DNA of 5,596 bases from Acidobacteriaceae bacterium (GTDB lineage Bacteria; Acidobacteriota; Terriglobia; Terriglobales; Acidobacteriaceae): assembly GCA_031296355.1 (NCBI GenBank), contig JARLFX010000163.1, positions 1 to 5,596 on the forward strand, read 5' to 3'. Position numbers and translations under genes: made by a program. Within the stretch, counting starts at the first letter, position 1. The number at the start of each line of letters is the position of its first letter. Under the pieces are notes generated by a model, which was not told the origin of the DNA, ran no database searches, and saw only the letters and a program-made list of their open reading frames with translations. Positions 1 through 5,596 of the stretch are shown here, piece by piece.

Positions 1-547
1 GATCAAGCAGCTGAACGATGAGTTCACGCGCCACCAGGGTTATGAACGGCGCTGCGATATCGTGCGCGACGAGCTTTTCCAGCTCTTTCTGGATAAGCCG
101 CATGGCGGCCGCATCAACTCAACGCTGAAGAGCGAACTGCCGATGAACGTGGTGGAGACTACGCTGGATCCGCGTAATGTAACGCTGGAAGCGGAGTACC
201 TGGACGGCATCGACCACGATCGCTACATGGACCGCAAGCCGCTCATCTTTATGTGGCAGATGTTTGACCGTTCGCCGCTGGGTCTGAACCTGTGGCTGGG
301 CTTCAAGTTTCGCTGCATGATGGGGCACCACATCTTCAAGCAGATGGGCTGCCGGGTGAAGGTGCACCACGCCGTGCACTTCCACTTCGGCTACAACGTT
401 TCTCTGGGCGATGATGTGGTGATTCACCGCGGAGCCACGCTGGATGACCGCGCGGAACTGGTACTGCCCGCGGGCAGCAGTGTGGATGCATTTGCCACGG
501 TCAATGCAGCCGGCCAGAACCACGCCATTGTGGAGCATGAATACTAG
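1..547 (+). CDS. Hexapeptide-repeat (left-handed beta-helix) protein, probable acyltransferase, 5'-truncated
   Basis: The reading frame is already open at base 2 and runs to TAG at 545-547, so the real start lies left of the window. A GTG at 62 is in frame, but the upstream codons read smoothly into it and it has no obvious ribosome binding site, so I do not take it as the start. The visible 181 residues have two parts. The first is mixed, with hydrophobic/aromatic stretches (FMWQMF, LNLWLGFKF). The second, near the C-terminus, has a hexapeptide-like rhythm (NVSLGDD, VVIHRG, ATLDDR) typical of left-handed beta-helix acyltransferases. Histidines cluster just before the repeats (HHAVHFHF), and such enzymes often use a histidine for catalysis. 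The repeat region is short, only about four to six coils. The substrate cannot be told. It may instead be a non-catalytic beta-helix protein. The family call is moderate and the presence of a gene is firm. Confidence 0.6.
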   Translation, partial: IKQLNDEFTRHQGYERRCDIVRDELFQLFLDKPHGGRINSTLKSELPMNVVETTLDPRNVTLEAEYLDGIDHDRYMDRKPLIFMWQMFDRSPLGLNLWLGFKFRCMMGHHIFKQMGCRVKVHHAVHFHFGYNVSLGDDVVIHRGATLDDRAELVLPAGSSVDAFATVNAAGQNHAIVEHEY

Positions 548-629
548 CGCTTGCCTGCGATGCGACGAGCAGCGATGCTACCATCTCATTTGATGGCCAC
601 TGGGCCGCACTGAGGGATCTTGTACCGTT

Positions 630-1331
630 ATGGATCAGAAGTTTGTCCTCTACATCTTTGAATTCGTCGTCCTGATCTTCGCCTTCAGCGTTCATGAGGC
701 CGCCCATGCATGGATGGCCGCCAGACTGGGCGATCCCACGGCCATGATGCTGGGCCGGGTCACGCTAAACCCGCTGAAACATATTGACCTGTTCGGTAGC
801 ATCCTGCTGCCAATCGTCGGAATTATTCAGGGAGGCTGGATGATTGGCTGGGCCAAGCCCTGCCCCATTACGCCCCGCAACTTCCGCAACTACAAACGCG
901 ACGACATCCTGGTCAGCATGGCCGGACCTGCTGTTAATTTGCTGGTTGCCATACTCGCTGTCATCATCCTGATCATCACCAAACACGTAAGCGCACAGGG
1001 CAACCTTGCGGTGAACCTGGTTGCGCACCAGATTTTGCAGTCGCCCGACGGTCAAAGCCTGGCCTTCCCGCTGGTACTGCTGCTCTACGTTATGGTGCTG
1101 GTCAATCTCTCGCTGTTTACCTTCAACCTGATCCCCGTTCCGCCGCTGGATGGCAGCCATGTGCTGCGGCACTTTCTGCCCTACAACGCCGTTCAGGTAT
1201 TTGACCGTATTGGCATGTACGGCCTGATCGTGGTCTTCTTCGTGCTGCCATTTTTGACGGGCATTAATATCTTTGGCATGCTGTTTTACCCGCTGCTGCA
1301 TACCTTCCGGCAGGTCATTCTGACGGCCTAG
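630..1331 (+). CDS. Site-2 protease family (peptidase M50) intramembrane zinc metalloprotease
   Basis: This is a polytopic membrane protein of 233 residues, the compact M50 type without a PDZ domain. The zinc-binding HExxH motif is H22-E23-A-A-H26 inside the first hydrophobic helix (about 5-32). The second signature, NLIPVPPLDG at 166-175, supplies the third zinc ligand, D174. A conserved GPAVN turn (99-103) starts another membrane segment. Hydrophobic segments lie near 5-32, 52-72, 93-117, 144-168 and 196-220. All catalytic residues are present, so it is probably active. The family cleaves peptide bonds within or next to the membrane; the substrate here is unknown. The ATG at 630 is preceded by GAGGG at 612-616, a rather long spacing, but HExxH already falls at residue 22 and leaves little room for a later start. 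trpS follows after 56 bp, so the two are probably co-transcribed. The M50-trpS-scpA-scpB order recurs in several bacterial phyla, as I recall it. Confidence 0.93.
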   Translation: MDQKFVLYIFEFVVLIFAFSVHEAAHAWMAARLGDPTAMMLGRVTLNPLKHIDLFGSILLPIVGIIQGGWMIGWAKPCPITPRNFRNYKRDDILVSMAGPAVNLLVAILAVIILIITKHVSAQGNLAVNLVAHQILQSPDGQSLAFPLVLLLYVMVLVNLSLFTFNLIPVPPLDGSHVLRHFLPYNAVQVFDRIGMYGLIVVFFVLPFLTGINIFGMLFYPLLHTFRQVILTA

Positions 1332-1387
1332 CTTCTCCCTGAACAGACCGTTTATGCGGCCAATCATTTACCATCTTTGAGACAGCG

Positions 1388-2437
1388 ATGAATGTAACCA
1401 ACACAACCAATGCGCCACGGCGCGTGCTGAGCGGCATGCGTCCTACCGGTAAGCTGCACCTCGGCAACTACATGGGCGCGCTGCGCAACTGGGTGACGCT
1501 GCAGGATGAGACCAACGCCGATGGCAGCCGCAAGTATGAGGGCTATTACTTCATCGCCGACCTGCACGCGCTGACTACGGACTACGCCGACACATCAGGC
1601 ATTCAGCAGAATATTCAGGATGTGGCGCTGGACTTTCTCGCCGGGGGACTCGACCCAGAGCGCTCCACCATCTTCGTGCAGTCTGACGTGCCGCAGCACT
1701 CCGAACTTCATCTGCTGCTCTCGATGATTACGCCGTTGAGCTGGCTGGAGCGCGTGCCGACCTACAAGGATCAGCAGGAGCAGCTCAAGGAAAAAGATCT
1801 CGCTACCTACGGCTTTCTCGGCTATCCGTTGCTCATGGCGGCAGACATCCTTCTATACCGGCCAGACTATGTTCCCGTAGGCCAGGATCAGGCAGCGCAC
1901 GTGGAAATTACCCGCGAGATTGCGCGCAAATTCAACTCGACGTATCCCCGCGCCAAATCGGATGTGCTGCCGGAACCCAAGGTGCTGTTTACGCCATCGC
2001 CCAAGCTGCCCGGAACCGATGGCCGCAAGATGTCAAAGAGCTACGGCAACACCATCATGCTGACGGACTCCGAAGCTGACCTGCGCAAAAAGCTGAAGAC
2101 GATGGTGACTGACCCGGCGCGCATTCGCCGCACCGATCCCGGCAATCCCGAGGTCTGCCCCGTGGGCGATCTGCACAAGGTCTTCTCCAGCGACGAGACG
2201 CGGCTGAAGGTGTGGGAAGGCTGCACGACCGCTGGCATCGGCTGCATTGAATGCAAAGGCTGGGCGGCGGACGGCATTGTGGCCGTACTGAATCCGATCC
2301 AAGAACGACGCCGGCACTACGAATCCAATCCGCAGTTGGTCACGGAGATTCTGGCGGCAGGCGGCGAGCGGGCACGAGCCAGCGCAGAAGCGACGATGCA
2401 GCAGGTCCGCGGCGCAATGAAGATGAGGGTCCAGTGA
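1388..2437 (+). CDS. trpS: Tryptophan--tRNA ligase with a four-cysteine, probable [4Fe-4S] motif
   Basis: This cytoplasmic class I aminoacyl-tRNA synthetase joins tryptophan to tRNA-Trp using ATP. Its 349 residues are close to the bacterial length of about 330. The HIGH-type motif is HLGN at 24-27 after the GMRPTGKLHLG segment, and the KMSKS loop is at 214-218. The tryptophan-pocket block includes MAAD (150-153) and the GQDQ stretch (165-168). Near the C-terminal domain, cysteines C257, C279, C286 and C289 are spaced C-x21-C-x6-C-x2-C, with a WEGCTTAGIGC context. This is almost the C-x22-C-x6-C-x2-C motif that holds a [4Fe-4S] cluster in Thermotoga maritima TrpRS, where the cluster is thought to lie near the tRNA anticodon. 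Cluster binding here is inferred. The ATG at 1388 has only a weak GAGA (1379-1382) upstream. The first dozen residues, rich in Asn and Thr, look like a non-conserved tail. The stop overlaps the scpA start. Confidence 0.97.
   Translation: MNVTNTTNAPRRVLSGMRPTGKLHLGNYMGALRNWVTLQDETNADGSRKYEGYYFIADLHALTTDYADTSGIQQNIQDVALDFLAGGLDPERSTIFVQSDVPQHSELHLLLSMITPLSWLERVPTYKDQQEQLKEKDLATYGFLGYPLLMAADILLYRPDYVPVGQDQAAHVEITREIARKFNSTYPRAKSDVLPEPKVLFTPSPKLPGTDGRKMSKSYGNTIMLTDSEADLRKKLKTMVTDPARIRRTDPGNPEVCPVGDLHKVFSSDETRLKVWEGCTTAGIGCIECKGWAADGIVAVLNPIQERRRHYESNPQLVTEILAAGGERARASAEATMQQVRGAMKMRVQ
2425..2430 (+). promoter_or_regulatory. Ribosome binding site for scpA inside the end of trpS
   Basis: GAGGGT lies a few bases upstream of the GTG at 2434, within the last codons of trpS. 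Together with the GTGA overlap (2434-2437) it supports GTG 2434 as the scpA start and suggests translational coupling to trpS. Confidence 0.6.
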
Positions 2438-3480
2438 GCGAAGAGATTAATCAGGATATTCCCCAGGAGAACCTGGAGCCTGGCACGACCACCGAGCCCG
2501 GCGAAGTGATGGATGCCGAGGGCGAAGCTGCAGCAGTGCAGTCTACCGAGCAGGTGACGGTTGAGCAGGAGCTCGTGCGTGAAGACGCTGCCGCTGCGCC
2601 AGAGACCGCGCCCGAGGCGGATGCAAAGCCTGAAACCGGGCTGACGGCAAAGCAGAAGGCCGATTCTGCCAAGGCTGAGGTGAAGAAAAATAATGAGGAG
2701 GCCAGCCAGTCGCCCTTCTCCGTTACCGTGGGTACGGTGTACGACGGCCCGCTCGACCTGCTGCTAGACCTGATCCGCAAGCAGGACATCGACATCTACG
2801 ACATTCCCATTGCGCGCGTCACCAAGCAGTTTCTGGCGTATGTGGAGAACCTGAAGCAGACGGACGTAGACTCTGCCGCCGACTTCATCTACACCGCATC
2901 GCTGCTGATCCACATCAAGAGCAAGATGCTGCTGCCGCGTGACCCCAGCGATATTGCCGGCGGGGAAGCGGAAGATCCGCGGCGCGAGCTGGTGGAGCGG
3001 CTGCTGGAACACGAGCGCTTCAAGGCCGCCGCGCAGATGCTGATGCAGAAGCAGCAGGTGGAAGAAGCCACGTGGACCAATCCCGGCATGCGCGAGTTTC
3101 ACGATGCGCCCGGCACGGAGCCGGAGTTTGCCGCGGACACGATGGACCTTGTCCGCATCTTCCAGGAGATTCTGGAGCGGATGCGCGAGCGCCCGGTGCT
3201 CAACGTGGACGAAGAATCCGTTACCGTGGCGCAGATGCTGGACTATGTAAAACGCCGCATGGTGATGGAAGACAAGCCCGTCTCACTGCGCAAGCTGCTG
3301 CATAGCACGCACTCCGAACGCGCCCTGATTTGCATGTTCCTGGCGCTGCTGGAGCTGGTCCGGCTGCAGGCAATCCTGCTGCACCAGCAGAGCAACTTCA
3401 GCGACATCCTCATCAAGAAGAGCGACGGCTTCGACGCCGTGATCAGCGAGCAGACCCAGGTCCACGACGACTGGAAGTAG
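2434..3480 (+). CDS. scpA: Segregation and condensation protein A with a long acidic N-terminal extension
   Basis: ScpA is the kleisin subunit of the SMC-ScpAB complex. It bridges the SMC head domains, binds ScpB, and helps compact and segregate the chromosome. The 348-residue product is about 100 longer than usual (about 250). The conserved N-terminal kleisin domain begins near residue 97 (YDGPLDLLLDLIRK at 103-116, then DIYDIPIARVTKQFL). The C-terminal winged helix, which contacts the SMC head, lies at about 265-340 (PVSLRKLL, then ALICMFLALLELVRLQ). Residues 1-92 are a low-complexity tail rich in Glu, Ala, Pro and Thr, with about 23 acidic against 7 basic residues and no aromatic residue, and are probably disordered. 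I chose GTG 2434 because it overlaps the trpS stop as GTGA and has a GAGGG site. The frame stays open upstream to 2251, but that part lies in trpS. An ATG at 2509 is a weaker alternative start without a clear ribosome binding site. It lies directly behind trpS; its partner scpB is one gene downstream. Confidence 0.95.
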   Translation: MSEEINQDIPQENLEPGTTTEPGEVMDAEGEAAAVQSTEQVTVEQELVREDAAAAPETAPEADAKPETGLTAKQKADSAKAEVKKNNEEASQSPFSVTVGTVYDGPLDLLLDLIRKQDIDIYDIPIARVTKQFLAYVENLKQTDVDSAADFIYTASLLIHIKSKMLLPRDPSDIAGGEAEDPRRELVERLLEHERFKAAAQMLMQKQQVEEATWTNPGMREFHDAPGTEPEFAADTMDLVRIFQEILERMRERPVLNVDEESVTVAQMLDYVKRRMVMEDKPVSLRKLLHSTHSERALICMFLALLELVRLQAILLHQQSNFSDILIKKSDGFDAVISEQTQVHDDWK

Positions 3481-3493
3481 TGTTGCGCGCACG

Positions 3494-3506
3494 GCGAGGT
3501 GCTCGC
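3494..3506 (+). repeat. Small perfect inverted repeat after scpA
   Basis: GCGAG (3494-3498) and CTCGC (3502-3506) can pair around a 3-base loop. The hexamer GCTCGC occurs at 3501-3506 and again at 3510-3515, and a second pairing, GAGGT (3496-3500) with ACCTC (3531-3535), competes with it. No T-run follows directly, so a classical intrinsic terminator is not supported. It could be a weak terminator, an mRNA-stabilising hairpin, or part of a dispersed palindromic repeat. Confidence 0.35.
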
Positions 3507-3536
3507 TCCGCTCGCAGAAGCAAGTTGCTGACCTCT

Positions 3537-3564
3537 TTGAAGCTTCAGCGCATCGTGTTACTCT
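3537..3564 (+). promoter_or_regulatory. Possible sigma-70-type promoter for the NUP-family gene
   Basis: TTGAAG (3537-3542) resembles a -35 box and TACTCT (3559-3564) a weak -10 box, with a 16-base spacer and a TG one base upstream of the -10 (extended -10 form). The -10 match is only about half of the consensus, so this is tentative. Its position in a 123-bp gap after scpA makes a separate promoter plausible. Confidence 0.25.
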
Positions 3565-3592
3565 CTGCTTCAACCCAGACAAATTCTCCCTT

Positions 3593-3598
3593 GAGGTG
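3593..3598 (+). promoter_or_regulatory. Shine-Dalgarno site of the NUP-family gene
   Basis: GAGGTG lies 5 bases before ATG 3604, the best ribosome binding site in the window. It fixes the start, which also puts the signal peptide exactly at the N-terminus. Confidence 0.75.
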
Positions 3599-3603
3599 CG
3601 CCC

Positions 3604-4656
3604 ATGCCCAGGCTCCGGATTCTGCCGCTGTTTCTGCTCCTTCTGCTTGCCTCTGCGTCCATTGCGAGTGCGCAGCAGAAGCCGTGGCCGGTGAAGATCG
3701 TCATCGTCACCACGTTTGAGCGCGGCGCGGATACGGGCGATATTCCGGGCGAATTTCAGTTCTGGGTGGAACGCAAACATCTGACCGAGACCATCGACTT
3801 CCCCGGCGGTGTGCACCCCATCCGCAGTACGCCGGACCACAGCATCATCGGCATTGTGAGCGGGACTACGCTGGTCAATGCCACGGCGTCTGTGATGGCG
3901 CTTGGATTGGACCAGCGCTTTGACCTGAGCCATGCGTACTGGCTGATGAACGGCATCGCCGGGGTGGACCCGCATGTGGCCTCGCTCGGCTCCGCAGCGT
4001 GGGCCAGCTACGTGATCAACGACGTCAGCCGCTACATCGATCCAAAAGATGCGCCCAGCGACTGGCCGTATGGCTTCTTCTCCACAGGCTCCAGCCGTCC
4101 CAACGAACTGCCGAAGACCGGGAATCCAGCGTTTGACCGCGATGTATTTCCGCTCAACGGTGCTCTGGCTGACTGGGCCTACGGGCTGACGAAGGATCTG
4201 AAGCTGGGCGATACACCGCAGATGCAGGCCTTCCGCGCGGACTACAAGGGCTTGCCCAATGCGCAAAAGCCGCCATTCGTGCTGAAGGGCGACAGCTTTG
4301 CATCGGATTATTTCTGGCACGGGCCGGTGATGACCCAGTTTGCCCATGACTGGGTGAACCTGTGGACGCAGGGTAAGGGCACCTTTGCCATGACCGAAAT
4401 GGAAGACTCCGGCGTGGCCGAGGCGATGCGGCGGCTGGATGCGATGCACCGGGCCGACTACCAGAGGCTGATGGTGCTGCGCACGGGCAGCAATTACTGC
4501 ATGCCCGCACCGGGAAATACCGCCATCAGCAGCCTGACGTCGCCGTTTGTGGGCTATATACCCTCACTGGAGTCGGCTTATACCACCGGAAACACCGTGA
4601 TCCAGGCCCTGCTGGCGGACTGGCCGAAGTATTACGCCGCCACGCCCGGCAAATAG
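3604..4656 (+). CDS. Secreted purine nucleoside permease (NUP) family protein
   Basis: The 350-residue product resembles the NUP family first named from Candida albicans purine nucleoside permease. A clear Sec signal peptide spans 1-23: Arg at 3 and 5, a Leu-rich core at 9-15, and an ASA cleavage site before Q24. No other membrane segment is visible, so it is probably periplasmic or exported and cannot be a channel by itself. The mature part has features that recall nucleoside phosphorylases/hydrolases: SGTTLVNA (86-93) like the SGxGxxNA turn, NGIAGVDP (116-123) like the GxAG loop, and EMEDSG (265-270) like the ribose-binding Met-Glu motif. By inference it binds or cleaves extracellular purine nucleosides; phosphorolysis is less likely where phosphate is scarce. 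The start is set by GAGGTG at 3593-3598. It lies between scpA and scpB, with spacers of 123 and 97 bp, and has no obvious link to condensin. The family call is good; the activity is uncertain. Confidence 0.85.
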   Translation: MPRLRILPLFLLLLLASASIASAQQKPWPVKIVIVTTFERGADTGDIPGEFQFWVERKHLTETIDFPGGVHPIRSTPDHSIIGIVSGTTLVNATASVMALGLDQRFDLSHAYWLMNGIAGVDPHVASLGSAAWASYVINDVSRYIDPKDAPSDWPYGFFSTGSSRPNELPKTGNPAFDRDVFPLNGALADWAYGLTKDLKLGDTPQMQAFRADYKGLPNAQKPPFVLKGDSFASDYFWHGPVMTQFAHDWVNLWTQGKGTFAMTEMEDSGVAEAMRRLDAMHRADYQRLMVLRTGSNYCMPAPGNTAISSLTSPFVGYIPSLESAYTTGNTVIQALLADWPKYYAATPGK

Positions 4657-4709
4657 AACCGCCGCTTTCAACAGGCATGGCATAGCCCGGAGCGGGTACA
4701 CTCAAGAAT

Positions 4710-4731
4710 GCCGCCTGCGCACAGGCACGGC
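4710..4731 (+). repeat. Bulged hairpin in the scpB leader
   Basis: GCCG (4710-4713) pairs with CGGC (4728-4731), and CCTG (4714-4717) pairs with CAGG (4722-4725), around a CGCA loop and with a 2-base CA bulge at 4726-4727. It ends about 9 bases before the GAGAAGG that precedes scpB. No T-run follows, so it is not a clear terminator of the upstream gene; it may affect mRNA stability or translation of scpB. Confidence 0.35.
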
Positions 4732-4753
4732 ACCAGATTGAGAAGGCAGGACG

Positions 4754-5596
4754 ATGAGTATCCGGGCAAAAATTGAAGCAGTGATCTACGCGGCCGAAGA
4801 GCCGGTTACCCTGGCCCAACTGGCCGGACTGCTGGGCGAAGACGCTGTGGCGGCCCTCGAAGCCGAGCAGCAGTACAAACAGAATCCAGAGCACGACGCA
4901 CCGGTCATCAACGCTGAACGCGCCATTGGCCGCAGCGATGCCTCTGCCGACGGCCATGATGCCGCCATTGCAGAGCCAGAGACCGTTGAAGCCGAGCAGG
5001 ATGAGACCGTAGCGCAGGGCGATGGGGCCAGTGGCGCTGAGCTCTTTGCCGATGAAGCAGCGCGGGAGAAGCGCGCTGCGAAGGAGAAGGAGCGGGCTAT
5101 CCGCGACTATCTGCGGCGCGAGACGGATGCGCTGATCGCCGAGTACCAGGAGACCGACCGCGGCATGGAGATTCGCGAGGTTGCAGGCGGCTATCGCATG
5201 TCGACCAAGCCGGAGTATCACGACGCCGTACGCGGCTTTGTGAAGAGCCTGAAGCCGCCGATGAAGCTGACGCTGCAGGCGCTGGAGACCCTGGCCGTGA
5301 TCGCATACAAGCAGCCGGTCACAGCTCCGGAGATCTCCGAGATTCGCGGCGTGGATTCCAGCGGCGTACTTGGCAGTCTGATCAGCCGTAAGCTGATCAC
5401 CACCGCCGGCCGCAAGCAGGTCATCGGCCGCCCCATTCTGTACAAGACCACCAAGGACTTTCTGCTGCGCTTTGGGCTGAAGGACGTGGCCGAGCTGCCG
5501 AGCATCGAAGAGTTTGAGAAGATGGCCGGTGCGCTCGCCGAACAGGACGCCCTGCCGATCGTGGATGAGATCGCAGCCGCAACTGAGCTGGAGAGC
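4754..5596 (+). CDS. scpB: Segregation and condensation protein B, 3'-truncated, with an acidic internal insert
   Basis: ScpB is the winged-helix dimer that binds the kleisin ScpA in the SMC-ScpAB chromosome complex. The frame is open for 281 codons to the right edge with no stop, so the C-terminus is missing. The first winged helix starts with AKIEAVIYAAEEPVTLAQLAGLLG (5-28; key residues I7, E8, A13-E16, L20) and resumes at RGMEIREVAGGYRMSTKPEY (136-155). The second contains the family hallmark LQALETLAVIAYKQPVT (174-190), followed by EIRGVDSSGVL, GRP (225-227) and FLLRFGL (236-242). Typical ScpB is about 200 residues. Here residues about 31-110 form an insert rich in Ala, Glu and Asp (about 20 acidic, 7 basic) that splits the first domain. 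The ATG at 4754 gives the expected N-terminus; AAGG at 4743-4746 is a suitably spaced ribosome binding site. After residue 250 the tail again becomes acidic and is probably non-conserved. Confidence 0.95.
   Translation, partial: MSIRAKIEAVIYAAEEPVTLAQLAGLLGEDAVAALEAEQQYKQNPEHDAPVINAERAIGRSDASADGHDAAIAEPETVEAEQDETVAQGDGASGAELFADEAAREKRAAKEKERAIRDYLRRETDALIAEYQETDRGMEIREVAGGYRMSTKPEYHDAVRGFVKSLKPPMKLTLQALETLAVIAYKQPVTAPEISEIRGVDSSGVLGSLISRKLITTAGRKQVIGRPILYKTTKDFLLRFGLKDVAELPSIEEFEKMAGALAEQDALPIVDEIAAATELES

Noticed and set aside
581..606. Inverted repeats CCATC/GATGG and GGCC/GGCC between the first gene and the M50 gene
   Set aside because: Stems are only 4-5 bp and no T-run follows, so I cannot support a terminator or operator.
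2251..2433. 61-codon in-frame upstream extension of scpA
   Set aside because: It overlaps the conserved cysteine region and C-terminus of trpS in another frame, and its translation is Arg/Gly-rich and unlike ScpA. The GTG at 2434 with GAGGG is the better start.
3501..3515. GCTCGC direct repeat as a CRISPR or REP array
   Set aside because: There are only two copies of a 6-base word within 15 bases, with no spacers and no other copies seen in the window.
3283..4449. 388-codon open frame on the minus strand
   Set aside because: It lies opposite scpA and the NUP-family gene, both clearly coding on the + strand. Its translation is rich in Arg, His and Gln with no recognisable domain, as expected for an antisense shadow in GC-rich DNA.
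4666..4702. Possible promoter before scpB (TTCAAC and TACACT)
   Set aside because: The spacing of about 24 bases is too long and the -35 match is poor.
4526..5505. Minus-strand open frames opposite scpB (231 and 95 codons)
   Set aside because: The + strand here encodes unmistakable ScpB motifs up to the edge of the window. The minus-strand products are low-complexity and match nothing I recognise.

Overview
This window is ordinary chromosomal DNA from a moderately GC-rich bacterium, with six genes, all on the + strand. The first is cut by the left edge and the last by the right edge. The order is: a partial hexapeptide-repeat protein (probable acyltransferase), a small membrane-embedded site-2-type (M50) zinc protease, tryptophanyl-tRNA synthetase (trpS), condensin subunit scpA, a secreted purine nucleoside permease (NUP) family protein, and condensin subunit scpB. 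The order M50 protease - trpS - scpA - scpB, the GC level and the protein sequences suggest Acidobacteriota, class Terriglobia (Terriglobus, Granulicella or Edaphobacter type). That placement comes from recalled gene neighbourhoods and was not checked by a search.

Region by region: 1-547 is the C-terminal part of the hexapeptide-repeat protein. An 82-bp gap leads to the M50 protease (630-1331), and 56 bp later trpS begins (1388-2437). trpS overlaps scpA (2434-3480) in a GTGA start/stop overlap, so the two are probably translationally coupled. A 123-bp gap with small inverted repeats, a weak promoter-like pair and a good Shine-Dalgarno site precedes the NUP-family gene (3604-4656). A 97-bp gap with a bulged hairpin precedes scpB (4754 to the right edge, still open). 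No gene-free stretch exceeds 300 bases. I see no RNA genes, insertion sequences or CRISPR arrays.

The genes are mostly housekeeping. ScpA and ScpB together form the non-SMC part of the SMC-ScpAB complex that organises and segregates the chromosome. TrpS charges tRNA-Trp. The M50 protease probably cuts membrane-protein substrates. The NUP-family protein sits between the two condensin genes but has a signal peptide, so it works outside the cytoplasm and is unlikely to be part of that complex.

Three points deserve a second look. TrpS carries a four-cysteine motif (C257, C279, C286, C289) that closely resembles the [4Fe-4S] site of Thermotoga maritima TrpRS. Both ScpA and ScpB carry long acidic, low-complexity segments absent from typical homologues. 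The scpA-scpB pair is interrupted by a gene for a secreted nucleoside-related protein. I do not see convincing evidence of a wholly new multi-gene system.
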